In this document: piece after piece, positions 43,333-56,282 of the stretch
Numbering within the stretch: the first letter of the stretch is position 1
How the letters are laid out: every line of letters starts with the position of its first letter
Source of the DNA: Cinnamomum chago
Taxonomy: Eukaryota; Streptophyta; Magnoliopsida; Laurales; Lauraceae
Assembly (NCBI GenBank): GCA_038049695.1
Contig: CP142456.1
Location: 71,695,922-71,759,921 of the forward strand
DNA: 64,000 nt
Reading direction: 5' to 3'
The notes under the pieces: generated by a model
The model's input: the letters and a program-made list of their open reading frames with translations, nothing else
Database searches by the model: none
What the model was told of the DNA's origin: nothing
Made by a program: the position numbers and the translations under genes

Positions 43333-46300
43333 GCATATTCTTATTTAGTGATATGATGATATTTAATAGGGCTGTAATGGAATATTTTAGTAGGTATTAT
43401 TAGAGAAAGAGAAGTCATGAGAGGAAAGATAAGGAGAGGGTTGTTAAGAGATATATAAGAGTGAGTTGCTGAGAGAAATGAGGAGCTAGATTAAGGATAT
43501 AAGAATTTGAATTGAATTTGAATTACTATAGTTCGTGAATTTTACTTTGGAAGTTAATCCCTCTCTTTATGATCTTCTCATTTCTAGCCTTAATATTAAA
43601 TATAATCCTCATTTATGTTGGCAATTGTAGTGGGGTTCACATGTATTGGCATGATGGACCTCGCAGGGGCGGAAATAGGGTGGGCAAAGAGGAAATTTCA
43701 TTAAAAAACAAAAATACCCTAATTTTCCCTGAGTATTTGAAAAAACCACATTTGACAATGGTAAATGTTTGAGGATTTGGGCCGGTGGGAATTTGAGGAT
43801 TTTCAAGTTCAAACCTCCCCCATATTGGCCATGGGTCCAAACCAAGTGAGTTAAGGGTCATGGATATTGGTATTTCTACATGATTTTTCTTGAGAAAATA
43901 TTATATATGAATGTAACATGTAACTCTCTCTTCCCTGTGTGTGGCTTATTCGTCGATAGATTTTGCGCCTTCGCACACAAGCGCACAATTGAAAATCTCG
44001 GTTTTATGGACTTACACAACTGATATTAAGTTTTCTCAACTACACAGTTATTAATGTGCGATCCTTAGCTATACCAATCTCCAAATCTATGTAAGTGATG
44101 AAATCTCAAATCTATTTATTCCCCACTTGTTAGCAAATGGACCCTTGTATATATGTACTTGAGTGCGCAACCAAAGGACCCCCTGGCGTCCTGAGAGACG
44201 TTTCATGATCTTCTAATCTAGCGACAAGAAGAGATAATATGGTTCTGAAGCTGTATTGATGGTGCTGTAATGGAACAATATTGTAGTTGAGATGTCAAAA
44301 TCCTTTGGCAGTCCATCTGTCCACTACATGATCTTCTGATTGTCATCTTCTAGCCTGCATACAATCCTGATTTATTTATGTTGGTAATTAGAGTGGGTTT
44401 CAACTGTATTGGCAGGGGGATGAAAACTGTGTATTGTGATGGTCCTGATTTTTGTACTGCTAGCTTTTTCAATGAATGTAACCATTAAAAGAAAGTATTG
44501 GCACGGGGTCGCAGCCCGGCCACAGTATAGGAACGCCCCTAGCTTGCTTTGCTTTTCCTCTTGATTGAGGCCCATTTGTTTCTTGTAATTGAAGTTTTAG
44601 GAATTCTAAAGACTTGTATTTTTTAAAGCTCAAATAACTTTCTCTTTAACGGAAAATGAATTAACGGGGGATAGGGAGACGAAGACATATTAGTAATGCA
44701 AAATTTTCTTCTATGAGATTCCATATAAGTGGCGGTGGAGAAAAGGACAACCCCTCTGAATTAAGGTGCGCACCGAAAATACTACACAGCTTCCGTGCCA
44801 AATTCGCATAGGAGAAAATCTCCCTATCAATAATTATATTCCATGTATAATGAAATTAATGACAGGTGCCACCAAAGAAGAGCAACGTGACACAGGAAGG
44901 AAGCCACATAAGGTTGAGAGCGGGGCAATTCCAACTTGTTCCTTCCCTATATAACAGGAGAAAGATATCCAATGAAATATTTTTTTTTGTCCTATTCTTT
45001 TGCCCCTCCTCAACTTTCATTTCTCTCTTATTTATGGCTCAATAACCCTATTTCCCTTCTAGAAAAGAACTAACCTTTTAAAACACACAAGGGGATTTTG
45101 ATCTTTTACTTTTATAAAAAAAAAAAAAAAAAAAAAGGCAACTCGTCAAATCACCAATAAGATGTGCATTGTGTTGTGGTTTTTCTTGTTTTATTTTTTT
45201 TTCTTTTTCTTGCCCATTATTTAGCCTAGAATCCTAATCCTCTCAAAGTATGAAATTCATAATCAGCACAACTTTTTATCAAAACTTGGATTTATAACAT
45301 TTTAGTTCAGAATCTAAATTAGATTAGATCTAATTTAATTTGTAAGTAAGAAATTTCATTTGGCTTACCCTAAATATAGGTGTTTAAAGGTTTTTTTTAT
45401 ACTAATTACACGACAAAGGTTCCATCGAGGTTAGTGATTTTATTAAAGTTTTAGAAGGATTTGGGTTTCAAACAATGGCCAAAGATAAGACTTTTTATAA
45501 ATGTCAACCCTATATTATGATCTAGAAAATTATTTAATTTAAAATTTTAATTATAATCATATACTCATGAGTAAAAATGTTAAAATTATAGTTAACATAT
45601 TCATGGCCGAGTGGTGTTGGCACTGATTTCACATACATGCCCAAGGATCACTCCGTAGGTCTTCAAATTGAAAATATCACTATTGATAAGTTTCCCAACA
45701 TAATAAAAAAAGCTTAAAATCGTGCAAATTACAATTCTGCTCTAGTCTGTTGTACCTATTTTTTAAAATGTTGTTGGATATAAAAAAACCAATCTAAATT
45801 CATCTTTTTTAACATTTTTGGGATATATTGTAATAACTAGTCTTTTAACTTTTTGTACCCATTACAATATATTAACTTTTTTAATTCTTTCTCAAATTCC
45901 TAGTTAAAAGAAACTTTTGCCCCCACCCCACAAAACCCCAGAGAAAATACCGGCTCTATCATTGAAGTGACACAAAAAACGGTGCTTGTTAGTAAATATT
46001 ATGCTAAGAAGCAAATTACTACTACAATCTCAGTCTTTCTCTTAATTTGTTTTATGGGTAAATCTCCTGTTAAGTGTTTCTAATTACTAAACAGAATCAA
46101 AGATGCAGTAAGATCTCCACACCAATAAAAAAGACGATTTCAGAAGACCAGTGTTTTGATTCTGAAACTCTACATCAATGAATGAGTGAAACGCATTCTG
46201 GCAGGTTCGAAGGACCACATCCATCTTCCCTAACCATCAAAACATTGAAAGAGTCACTCTCCACGATTAACCACTCTGATAGCATTTATGTTATAGCCCA

Positions 46301-46600
46301 AACCCCTCTAGAGCAGCATTTCTAAATGGATGGATTTACTTAGCATCCAATCTGATTTCATGTTAGCATAGCTGATTACACAATACAAATCCACATGCAA
46401 AGCATGGATTTTGCCTCTAATATCAAAGATTCTATTTTGAAGTTTTTATTTAGTATTCAAAATGAGCATAAATGCATATGAATCATTTACTTTGTGTATG
46501 CTGGCGTGGATTAAGCGATGAAAGATTTGATTTTTATAATTTTTTTGGTTGATTTGAATTTTTTTAATTAGTTTTTTATAAATAGATTTATAAGAATGGG
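43333..46600. other. Gene-free AT-rich spacer
   Basis: No gene is seen. A possible tRNA-like SINE head (GGCCGAGTGGTGTTGGCAC, then GTAGGTCTTCAAATTG) lies at about 45605-45670. A poly(A) run (45115-45136) and a possible hAT end near 45925-45962 are also present. The remaining open frames are short and overlap on opposite strands. Confidence 0.45.
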
Positions 46601-46604
46601 ATAT

Positions 46605-47612
46605 TAGTTTTAATATATTATTCAGGACTTAACCTATGCAATGAAATTCAGGTTGAAATTTCAATCATTTCCCTTTACTGATGATGGTCAATCTCATGGT
46701 CTCAATCGAATAGCTGAAAATGTCTGATAAGTCTTAACTTCTTTATTATCCCAGAGCCCTCTTTTATCTAGAACGGCAAGTGGGACCCACAATAGTTTTA
46801 ATATATTATTCAGGACTTAACCCGTGCATCGCATAAGGGCTTCATGCTAGTATAGGTAAAGTAGGAATGAGAAAAGGAAACTGGATCCTCAACTGCTGAA
46901 GCTTAAAAAATCTGTATACAATTTTAAAATATAAACATGATTGAGATTGTGGGGACCACTTCCCTATTAGATGAATAGAGGCACCGTTGTCATTTGTCAA
47001 TGAATAAGTTCATTAGACATTCCTAGCTATCCGATTTAATGCTATGAAATTCATGTTGAAATTTCAAACTTTTTCCTTTACTGATGACTGTCAATCTCAT
47101 GGTCTCAATAGAATAGCTGAAAATGTCCAATAAGTCGTAACTTCTTTCTTATCCTAGAGCCCTCTTTTATCTAGAACGACAAGTGGACCCCACAATAGTT
47201 TTAATATATTATTTAGGACTTAACCCGTGCATAGCACAAGGGCTTCATGCTAGTATAGGTAAAGTAGGAATGAGAAAAGGAAACTGGATCCTCTATTGTA
47301 GAAGCTTAAAAAAAATCTGCATACAGTTTTAAAATATTAACATAGTTGAGATTGTGGGGACCACTTCCCTCTTAGATAAATAGAGGTACTGTTGCCATTT
47401 GTCAATGAATAAGTTCATTAGACATTCCTAGCCATCCGATTTAATGTGATGAAATTCATGTTGAAATTTCAAACTTTTCCCTTCACTGAGGACGGTCAAT
47501 CTCATGGTCTTAATAAAATAGCTGAAAATGTCTAAATAAGTCTTATCTTCTTTCTTATTCTAAATCCCAGAGCCCTCATTTATCTAGAACGGCAAGTGGG
47601 CCCCACAAATTC
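46605..47612 (+). repeat. 404-bp tandem array carrying Helitron-like 3' ends
   Basis: TCAATCTCATGGTCT recurs at 46688, 47091 and 47496 (steps of 403 and 405 bp). Units share TTTAATATATTATT.AGGACTTAACC, then CCCGTGCAT.GCA..AGGG and TTCATGCTAG. A short imperfect hairpin followed by CTAG and T is the pattern of a Helitron 3' terminus (46821-46850 and 47225-47253). The first unit lacks most of the left part. Each unit ends in GAGCCCT..TTTATCTAGAACG and AAGTGG.CCCACAA. No helicase coding is present, so these are short non-autonomous pieces. Confidence 0.65.
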
Positions 47613-47630
47613 TGTCGCATGTGATAGTTT

Positions 47631-47768
47631 CAGGGGCGAACCCAAGAGTAAGCACGCGGGTGCAACTGAGAAACCCTTGAGATAAAAATTTAAAAGATCT
47701 GATTTTATTATTTAACGTTTTCAATTGACCATATACCGCACCACCCAAAGATCCTGGGTCTGCCATTG
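47631..47768. mobile_element. Short hAT deletion derivative
   Basis: The left end CAGGGGCGAACCCAAGA and the inverted right end CAATGGCAGACCCAGGA match at most positions. The inner part shares TTTTCAATTGACCAT and CACCCAAA with the right end of the hAT element at 42321, so both come from one family. No target duplication was found. Confidence 0.6.
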
Positions 47769-47827
47769 CCCCAATCCCTTCCTGTAAAGCATGAAATATG
47801 TTTGACATATTGCATTTCCACAGACAC

Positions 47828-48741
47828 TGTGACGCCCCGGAGTCACACATCGACCATAGAGAAGAAAGTGAGTGAGATTATATGTAGAGCTTAGACTCTT
47901 ACCTTGTATGAGGTCTTTTGGTCGGTTGAGGCCCATCAGAAACAAAATCGTGAGGCCCGTGGGCCAAAACGGACAAAATCATGCATGGATATGAGGTGGG
48001 GCGTTACAAATAGCATTAGAGCCGACTCTTGGCTAGTTCGAGTATGGGTCCCTACCGTGACCTGGTGCAAGTGGGCAGGTCCCTTACGTTACATGAAGCC
48101 TTTTAGTGGGTTGAAGTCCATCGAAACATAACTGTGAGGCCTGTGGGCCAAAGCGGACAAGATCATGCGTGAGTATAGGATGGGGTGTTACAAATGGGTA
48201 TCAGAGCCGACTCTCGGCTAGTTCGAGTGTGGGGCCAATGGACGTGCAGCCCTAAGGAGGGTGGAATGTGACACGCCCCAGAGTCCCACATCGACTATAG
48301 AGAGGAAAGTGAATGTGATTATCTGTTGAGCTTACACCCTTACCTTGCATGATGCCTTTTGATGAGTTGAGACTGTAAGGCCCGCTGGCCAAAGCAGACA
48401 ATATCATGTATGGGTATGGGATGGGGCGTTACAAATGGTAGCCCTAAGGGGGTAGAATGTAACGCCCCGGAGTCCCACATCGATTATAGAGAGAAAAGTG
48501 AATGAGCTTACACCCTAATATCATGCATGAGTATGGGGTGGGGCTAGTTCGAATGTGGGTCCCAGTCGTGGCCTGGTGCAAGTGGGCAGGGTTGGCAGGC
48601 TACCGGCCCTAAGAGGGGCAGAATGTGACACCCCGGAATCCCACATCGACTATAGAAAGGAAAGTGAATGAGATTATATGTAGAGCTTACAAGAATGTGA
48701 CGCGGACAATATCATACATGGGTATGGGGTGGGGCGTTATA
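47828..48741 (+). mobile_element. TRIM-type LTR fossil: concatemer of five LTR copies
   Basis: LTR copies begin TGTGACGCCCC or close variants (47828, 48267, 48458, 48624; one copy at about 48081 lacks its start) and end GGGGCGTTACA-like (48008, 48192, 48433, 48741). Short internal segments follow with a primer-binding site resembling GGTATCAGAGCC, complementary to initiator tRNA-Met (clearest at 48198-48209), and a purine-rich tract before the next LTR. There is no coding region, as in terminal-repeat retrotransposons in miniature. LTR, internal, LTR, internal, LTR order in one run indicates a tandem concatemer. It is broken and several copies are shortened. Similarity between copies suggests moderate age. 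Confidence 0.75.
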
Positions 48742-51700
48742 GAGACTCAGGTTTGGACTTAACCAGGAAAACGTATTAAAAAAAAAAAACTAGTTTAAAT
48801 CAACCTTTTTTTTTTCTTTTGTGTGTATCAATGACCTGCATATCTACTGTTATATAGTTATCCACTTTTTCAAAATATTCCTCCCCATCTTTGAATCATA
48901 CATCATTTTAAAATATACCATAAGCAAAATTAATTAAACCAATATATATATATATATATATGTTCAATCAACAATCTCTGATCATGTACAAGATTCTGGA
49001 GCTCTAAACAACATGAGCTGAAACTCAATAGTAATTTCTCTAAGGCCTATTCCTCACATTGCTTGGCACTGTGATTCAATTGACGTTTGAAGGACTAAGA
49101 GAATCATATGGGTTCAATGAAAAATTGGACCCACCTCCTGACAAGATCTCTCTCTCGACTGCACATGGCTCATCTACAATTTTAATTTTTGAGTCTGTTG
49201 ATCTTGTGCACCCGTTTGATATGTGAATGTGTTTATGTATGTAATTTTGCCCGGGCCCTAGGGAATTTTCTGCAAAATTTGATTCCCTTCTAGGTGAAGG
49301 GTGCAAGTGTGCAACTCCATGGTGGGGCCCTACAAGGACCTGACCCAATCACCCTACACGTGGACTACACTCGAGATGGAAAAAAAAAAACCTAGAGTAG
49401 CAGACTTACGCTGATTGGGTCGAAGGTAAAGCTGCAATTGCAGGTTTTCCTCCTCTGAGAGCAAGCATACGGCTTTGATTAATCGTCACTTCCACTGTTC
49501 ACCAACATACAAATGTCGGCATTTTAGAAATCCAAATTAGAATGATCCAAAGTTTTGCTCCTTGTACTTCAAAAAATACTCCTTATTCAACTCTCATCTT
49601 TCCAAGCCCAATGCTAGTAGTAAATTACACCCGGGATCCTGTCCATTGAGTATCTAATTTGTTTGACGCACGGCGCATCCTCTTTGTTTTTGGGATAAAT
49701 GCAAGTTTTATTCCAACATGAATTGTATGCTTATATATTTTATGAATAAAATGTAAAAAAAGAAAATCATGCATTTTACACATCATAGCACACTTTCTCA
49801 TAAAATAGTTGAGACCGTAGGGCTCAATATTTTCAAGCTTCCTCCAAACGAAAATCTTAGGTCCGCCGTTAGATATTTTGAAAAGTTATATGGCTTTTTT
49901 AAAACCAAAGTGTAGATGATCTGGCTAAGAAAAAAGATATAGTACTTATTTTTCTAATCACAGAAAGGTTAACTTTATTTACACAACTTAAAGAATCATT
50001 TGGATGCAGATGAGCAAGTAACAATGATTTGGATGGTTGACAAACCAATGGCTGTGTTTGGGGGCAAACATAAGCTTTGGATTATATATATCTTAGATAG
50101 GCTTGATTGGATCAATAGGAAACCGACCCAACTAGAGTTGTGCATAGTTTGGGATCCACTTTCTGATGAATTTGGGCTGAATACTTAAGCCCATCTTCTG
50201 CAAATGGGGTCAGCTTTTAGGCCTTGGGGGTGTATTGTGTTTGAATATTTGGCTCCATAAAATGGATTTGGTTGGCTTGGCCAAGCCATGCAACCTAATT
50301 AACCTAACAAATTCCCAGACTAAACCCAAAAGTTTAAGGTCCCCTAGTACACATTTGCCTCTCTGTTGTTTAGTATGCTTTGATGTTAAAAGTATTTCTC
50401 TCAGTAGATTCCTCATATATTCACCTCTGAACTCTTCTAATTCTAACTTGGTCACATTCCCCTTGGACCCTCCTAAAAAGAAAACCCCAAAATATGGTCC
50501 TGCGCACATAACTTAGGTCTTAGGTGACCCACCTGGTAGTTGGTAGAGTGGCATAAGGTGTGAGTTTCGCTCCCCACGTCTTGTGTTCGTAACTCGATCC
50601 AGATTTATCTAGTGTGCATTTGTTTGGGTTTAGCGGGTGCCACCGTGACCTGGAGGAGTAGTCCTGTTGGGTCAAAGTGCTTCACATTGTTTGGGACATC
50701 AAAATGCTTCTTCACACTGTTTGGGTCATTACATTAGATAAATCTCAATTCATACAAACCTGAGATCATTAATAACGTTGGCCAAAAAAAGGAGCAAAAC
50801 TGGGAAAAACCAAAGCAGTAAATGGGAGCCGAGATTGGGTCAGGGTTGGTCGAGGCAAATCCATTAGCATGTATGGCATAGCCCAACCCATTTATTAATT
50901 GGAATGGGAATGTTAAAACTGAAATTGAAATTTATGGGTTAGGTCAGGTTGGCAAGTCAGGTTAGAAACTGTAATAATTAAACTTAAAGGTTGGTTGGTA
51001 ACCCCATAAAGAGGACATTTTAAAAACATGGATGAAAGATGACTTGTTGCATTTAAAATGTCATGGCCTAAATGCAAAGCCCAGTCAACCAACTTGAGCC
51101 AAATCCAACTCAAAAAATTCTGTCCTAATCTGACATTACCAACCCCAAAATATCAAATGTCAACCCAACCCGACCCATTAACATCCCTTGCTGAAGTAGG
51201 GACGCAGCTGAATCATATGGGTGTTGTGCATGGATTTCTATATCAATATCAGACAAGATACAGGAATGGCAAAAACCCCACATACATTGACTTTGTCTAA
51301 AAACTCAGTCATATTAGCTAAATACACTTCTTATCAGACTTTAAACCATGGCATCATCCCATGATAACGGCGTCACGGGCCTAGTCAGCGGGCCAAAGTT
51401 ATCCAACCTGGGAACGTTTAGTTATCGGGCCTTTTATTCAGTCAAGCCCTGAAACTCAGGCCCATCCTCTTTACAAAACATGTACATTGTACACCCCTGG
51501 TATCAAATATGTCACCCCAAGCCAGGCCTTGTAGAGGCTCAATCCCCAATCCATATAATAATCGGGCGTGGAATTTAGGTCTGGGTAAATCCAGTGGGTC
51601 CTATAATAGAGCCCAAATCTAGCCTAATATGGGGCAGCTCAGGTTGGGCTCAGGCTAACCCAGCCCTCAACCTTGCTAGCCATAACACACCAAAGTCAAG

Positions 51701-53470
51701 TCTTTATATCCAAGCTCAATAACAGATGAGTACGCGGCAATATTATTTCAAATTGGTGGTTGGATACCTGGATCATTTCTGCAATTATTGTACTCAGATC
51801 CAGCCCATTTATGGCTATCATGGGCTCGACGCTGACTGAGACCATTGGCCTGATCAATGCAATTAAGTTCCTTGGCTCGAGCTGCAGGTGATATAAATAT
51901 AAACCCAAAGCCAAAGGGTTGGTTGGTTGGTCTTGACTCACATGAAGTGATAGCCATTCATTAAAGCCACAAGAATAAATGGCTCAATCAAATATAATCA
52001 ATGTGTATTTTTCATGCAGCAAAGTGTGCCATGCCCAGGCGCGTCTTGCCTGAGGGCTTTATGTAAAAAAAATATTGGGAGAAGGGCAAATGTAAAATAA
52101 ATAAAAAAAACGAGCACATTAATGTTGAGCGCATTAGCAAGTGGTATGTTCTTAAGAATTTTGAATTTTTTTCAAGTTTGGGTAGGGGCTCCTGGCCTGC
52201 CCCAGAGCCTTGTACTTGGGTCCGCCCTTGTCCATTGCCAATTGATGATATCTGTACATTTGTGGCCCAGGCATTTAGAATTTGTCAAAATAACAGTATA
52301 CCATCAAGAAAACAAAGAAATGTAACTGTAAACCATCAATAAAACAAAGAAATGGTTCAGGTTAATTTCATTGATGGGGGCCACATATGGCTACATTTCT
52401 GTATACTTGGTCAAGCAGTGTGTCCTGTGGTTAGGGAGAGGAGGAATGGAGCTTTTATTCTGGTTGACATGGAAATGTGTGTGTCCAGCCAAGGAGCAAA
52501 GAGAAACTGCTTTTAATGTAACAGCTGCCATGAAAGCAGCACAGTACGCTGCACGGAGGGTGAAGGGTGTGTCACACGATGAAGAATCCTGAGCTGATAC
52601 TGGTATTCCTGAGGAAGGCAGAAACCTTTGACTCTTCTCTTAGAAACTAGAATCATGTGGAGAAAAGAAAAAGTGTTGCATTAGGTATTGGTATTTTGTT
52701 AGGCTTTGTTGTGAGTTTGAGGAAGTGATACTCACTGTTGAATTGAAACATGCACGTAATGTTAGATTAAATAAATGAGTTAACCATGTTTCACTCAATA
52801 TTTGATAATTGTTGTTGGCTTATTGTCAACTTTTCATATTTGCATGTTCTATTCTTTATTTAATTTTTTTTTAAAGTCCATATACAGCTTGATGTTAACC
52901 ATTTTTTATAGGTAAAACTGAGATATATACATAATAATGGCAAAGCCCACAATAATGTGGCATTTCATATCGAAGATTATCAAGTCTTTTTTGTAATTAC
53001 ATAGAGAAACAGTTAGGTGTAAGTGAATCTAGTTTTGAAGTTTGAAGTTTAGAAGCTCTTTTCATGATGGCAGATGGTTGGATTTCAACCTTTCTTTTAG
53101 TTCGGCCTATAAGAAGTAATAACTACTGCTCAAATCTACCACATGGTGTAATTTTATCTAATGAATCCCATGAAAGAAAGGCCAATATTGCCAATCTTTC
53201 TTTCTTCTTTTAGGAAAAAAGGTCATTCTCAATCATAAATGATCAAGCTTCATTGAGAAATGCTCAAGTTCCATTGATTGGACTACAATTTACTATAAGC
53301 CAAGTTTTGTTGCCTAGCTACTCTACTATTACAATAGTTGGATTAGAAGGAATTTGCATGCATTAAACATGCTTGAGCATTATTTCCATTCAATGCCGTT
53401 ACCATCTCATGAGAGGCCTCTAATATAAATGGCTAAAATTATTTTGTCAAAAGTTTACTCTGAATGATAT
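48742..53470. other. Gene-free spacer
   Basis: No gene is seen. It has a (TA)n run at 48941-48961. A weak SINE-like segment at 50524-50690 has TGGTAGTTGGTAGAGTGG and TGTTCGTAACTC spaced as A and B boxes. A hAT-type end lies at 52214-52230, the inverse of CAAGGGCGGACCCAAG. Much of 50800-52000 is made of CCCAACC and GGGTTGG words typical of old hAT MITE interiors. Open frames are short and unrecognised. Confidence 0.45.
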
Positions 53471-53780
53471 TTAGGGCTTAGCTTGTTTGCACGTAATACT
53501 AAATAATTGAGTGCATACGAATTTAGGATCAAATGAGCTCCACCAAAGGAATAATAAAGCGATGAGGTAAACAAAATCTGAGGTGAGTGTGAATTACTAG
53601 AATTTAGATCGTTTAGGATGATGTCTTAGTACTTATTTCTCATCTTCCTTTAATTCAATTTTCATTTAAGGTGGGATAATTTGATGATTATTTTGAAATA
53701 TTTATCTTTTGAGTCTTCATCTTAAAATACGAAGTCTTAGAATTTCAAATCATTTATAGGAAACAAACATGCCCTAAGGG
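53471..53780. mobile_element. Possible MITE
   Basis: The left end GGGCTTAGCTTGTTTGC and the inverse of the right end GGAAACAAACATGCCC are loosely similar. A second MITE-like left end (GGGCCTATTTATTTATT) abuts at 53779. Borders are uncertain. Confidence 0.35.
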
Positions 53781-54031
53781 CCTATTTATTTATTGGGAAT
53801 TAAAGAATTCTTGAATCCTCCTTTGCACTTGAGTATCTAGAAATTTCAGCAAAAAGCAAAGATGTTTGAAATCTATGAATTCTTAAGGTCATTTAAGACA
53901 TTTTAGATATAATTATAACCCAATTTTCTCTTTTGGCTGAATTCCTCTATTATGGAGAAATAAGAGTCCAACCCCTCTTTAGAGAAAATGCGTTTTAATA
54001 GAAAAGAAACACGACTTTTCTCATACTAGGG

Positions 54032-54179
54032 ATATACACAAAAGTGTCCTAAATTGAAAGGGAAACTTCAACCAAATGGAATACAATGTAAACTAGATCT
54101 TTGGATGTACACAAAAGTGTCCTAAATTGAAAGGGAGACTTCAACCAAATGGAATGCAATGTAAACTAGATCTTTCCCA
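54032..54179 (+). repeat. 74-bp tandem duplication
   Basis: TACACAAAAGTGTCCTAAAT and the following 54 bp are repeated at 54035 and 54109 with only a few differences. Confidence 0.9.
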
Positions 54180-55402
54180 TCCAACTGTTGGATAGCAATG
54201 GATCCATGTCCAGTCCATGTCTGTGCATGTCTGTGCATGCTGTCTTCAAGTTGCACAATGTGAGATAGTGGGCTTAATGTCACTTACATCAGGACCTGGA
54301 CTTGATTTAGACTGGAAAGACTCTTATTATATGCGTTTTGTGCAAAGGCAGAGAGCATTTGTGGCCACTTATTCATTGTGGAGGGAGAACAACAATTATT
54401 AACGGAGGGCCCTATAGAAGATAAAATATAGCTTGAAAATCATATTAAAAAAAATATTCAATCCTCGATCAAACGGTTCAGTCCAATCGGATGTGTGCCA
54501 ATCCTTCGGATTAGTGACTATCAAGGGTTCCCTATTCGTTGCTAGGTTTGGATGGATTGCTAGTTGGGCCCGCAAAAAAAGTTTTTCATATAATAGGTGA
54601 GAATTAGTTCTTACTTGAATATTTTCCATAGATAAATGAATGAGTGGATGAGTGTCACTTTAGATTGGGAAATGACTAATTTCCAAATTCTCTTGCATGG
54701 GAAACTTGGTAGGGAGGTAAATATTTGTTGTTCATTTATAAAAAGTCAGAGGGACCTCTTTTTAAGTAAGGCTTAGGTAGAGGACTTGGGTTTGCTTAGA
54801 CTGTTCGGAGCCCACATCTCACTTAGCTGCCTAGGAATCAATCTCCTGATATGCTTCTACCTCTTCATAAATGCAAGTTTTTTTCCTGTGTGCAGGCCAA
54901 AACTCAGAGAGAGGAGTAGCAACTTTTCTGACCTAACAGGCCAATTCGAACCTAACCCGGGAATTCCTAGTTTGGGGTTGGCATTTGCAACCCACCTAAC
55001 AATCATGTTAGGTTCAAGTGGTGCCCATACATGTCTTGAGATTACCCAACTCGGCTCAAACCCACAGTAGCTCAATGTTTTTGTCTGTCTGGCCCACACA
55101 TGGTTCAGGTCCTGAGAGGCTTTTACTTCCAAAAGCCAAATAATATATGGGTTGGGTTTAAAACGACAAACCGACCCCGGACCGACCCAGGCACACAAGG
55201 ACTTTAATTTGGGTACACGACGCAGATAATTAGTTCTGGTCTGGCCTGGACTGACACACACTGCCATTCAATTTCATGCAACTCCTTAACATAGGTGGGG
55301 TGGTGGGGCCCTTCCATTCTTTTTGGGTGGGAACATATGGATGATGTTCGGGTTAGGTGGGGCCCTTCCAGTATGGGTCGGCTCTGGGTTGAGTTGACCG
55401 GG

Positions 55403-55405
<3 letters not shown>

Positions 55406-55439
<34 letters not shown>
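55406..55439. repeat. (CT)n microsatellite
   Basis: Seventeen CT units directly follow a G6 run. Confidence 0.95.
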
Positions 55440-55441
<2 letters not shown>

Positions 55442-55689
55442 GCTGTGTCCCAACTCCCATATCCAGAATTCTGCTAGTCTTCCATCGCCGCTCTAATTCC
55501 AATGTAATCTACCATATGCCCCGCGATTGGCTCCGTGATTGATGCAACCCATACAGTACTATCATTTTGCTTGGGTCGGGCTGAGGATTATGGCTTGCAT
55601 ATCTGGGCTCACATGAAACTCTCTCTTTTATTGATATGAGTGAAAATATCAATCCAAGTTCCTCTTTTAACAATTAATCACATTTATTA

Positions 55690-56279
55690 GGGCCCGTTTC
55701 TTTACTTAGAATTCATGATAAGAATTTATCATGTTGAAGGTTTTGAGACATGATATGACATCTTATCTTCTAACATTTATAAATATTATGTTTCTTTGCA
55801 AGTATTTCAAAAATATTGAACCTATTTTTTTACAAGAATTTATGGAATCTCTGTTTCCAGAAGCTTGAAATTCCCATAGAAGATGGAGTTCCTAAAAATG
55901 CTCATTTGTACTCGAGCATCTAGAAATTCTACAAAAAAGCAAAGGAGATGGAATTCCTAAATTCTTAATGGTTATTTGAGACATTTCAAGTGGGTGGAAT
56001 TCTGAAATGTTAGTAAAGAAATATATCATTTGTAAATGCCCGGAGACAAGATGTCACATCATGTCTAAAAATCTCAAACATGACAAATTCCTGTCCGAAA
56101 TTTTGGTAAAGAAACACGCCCCAAATGACCTTTAGAATTCGGGAATTCCAACTTTTTTATTTTTTTGTAGAATTTCTAGATGCTCATGTACAAGGGAGCA
56201 TTTAGGAATTCCACTATGTTTGGAAATTCAGAAATTCCCCATATAAGAATTTCTTGAATTCAAGTAAAGAAACAGGCCG
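55690..56279. mobile_element. Tourist-like MITE with TTA target duplication, possibly nested
   Basis: The left end GGGCCCGTTTCTTTACTT and the inverted right end CGGCCTGTTTCTTTACTT match at 16 of 18 positions. TTA precedes (55687-55689) and follows (56280-56282), the PIF/Harbinger target. A further inner end of similar sequence (TTTGGTAAAGAAACACGCCCC, about 56091-56111) suggests a second related element inside. No coding. Confidence 0.75.
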
Positions 56280-56282
56280 TTA

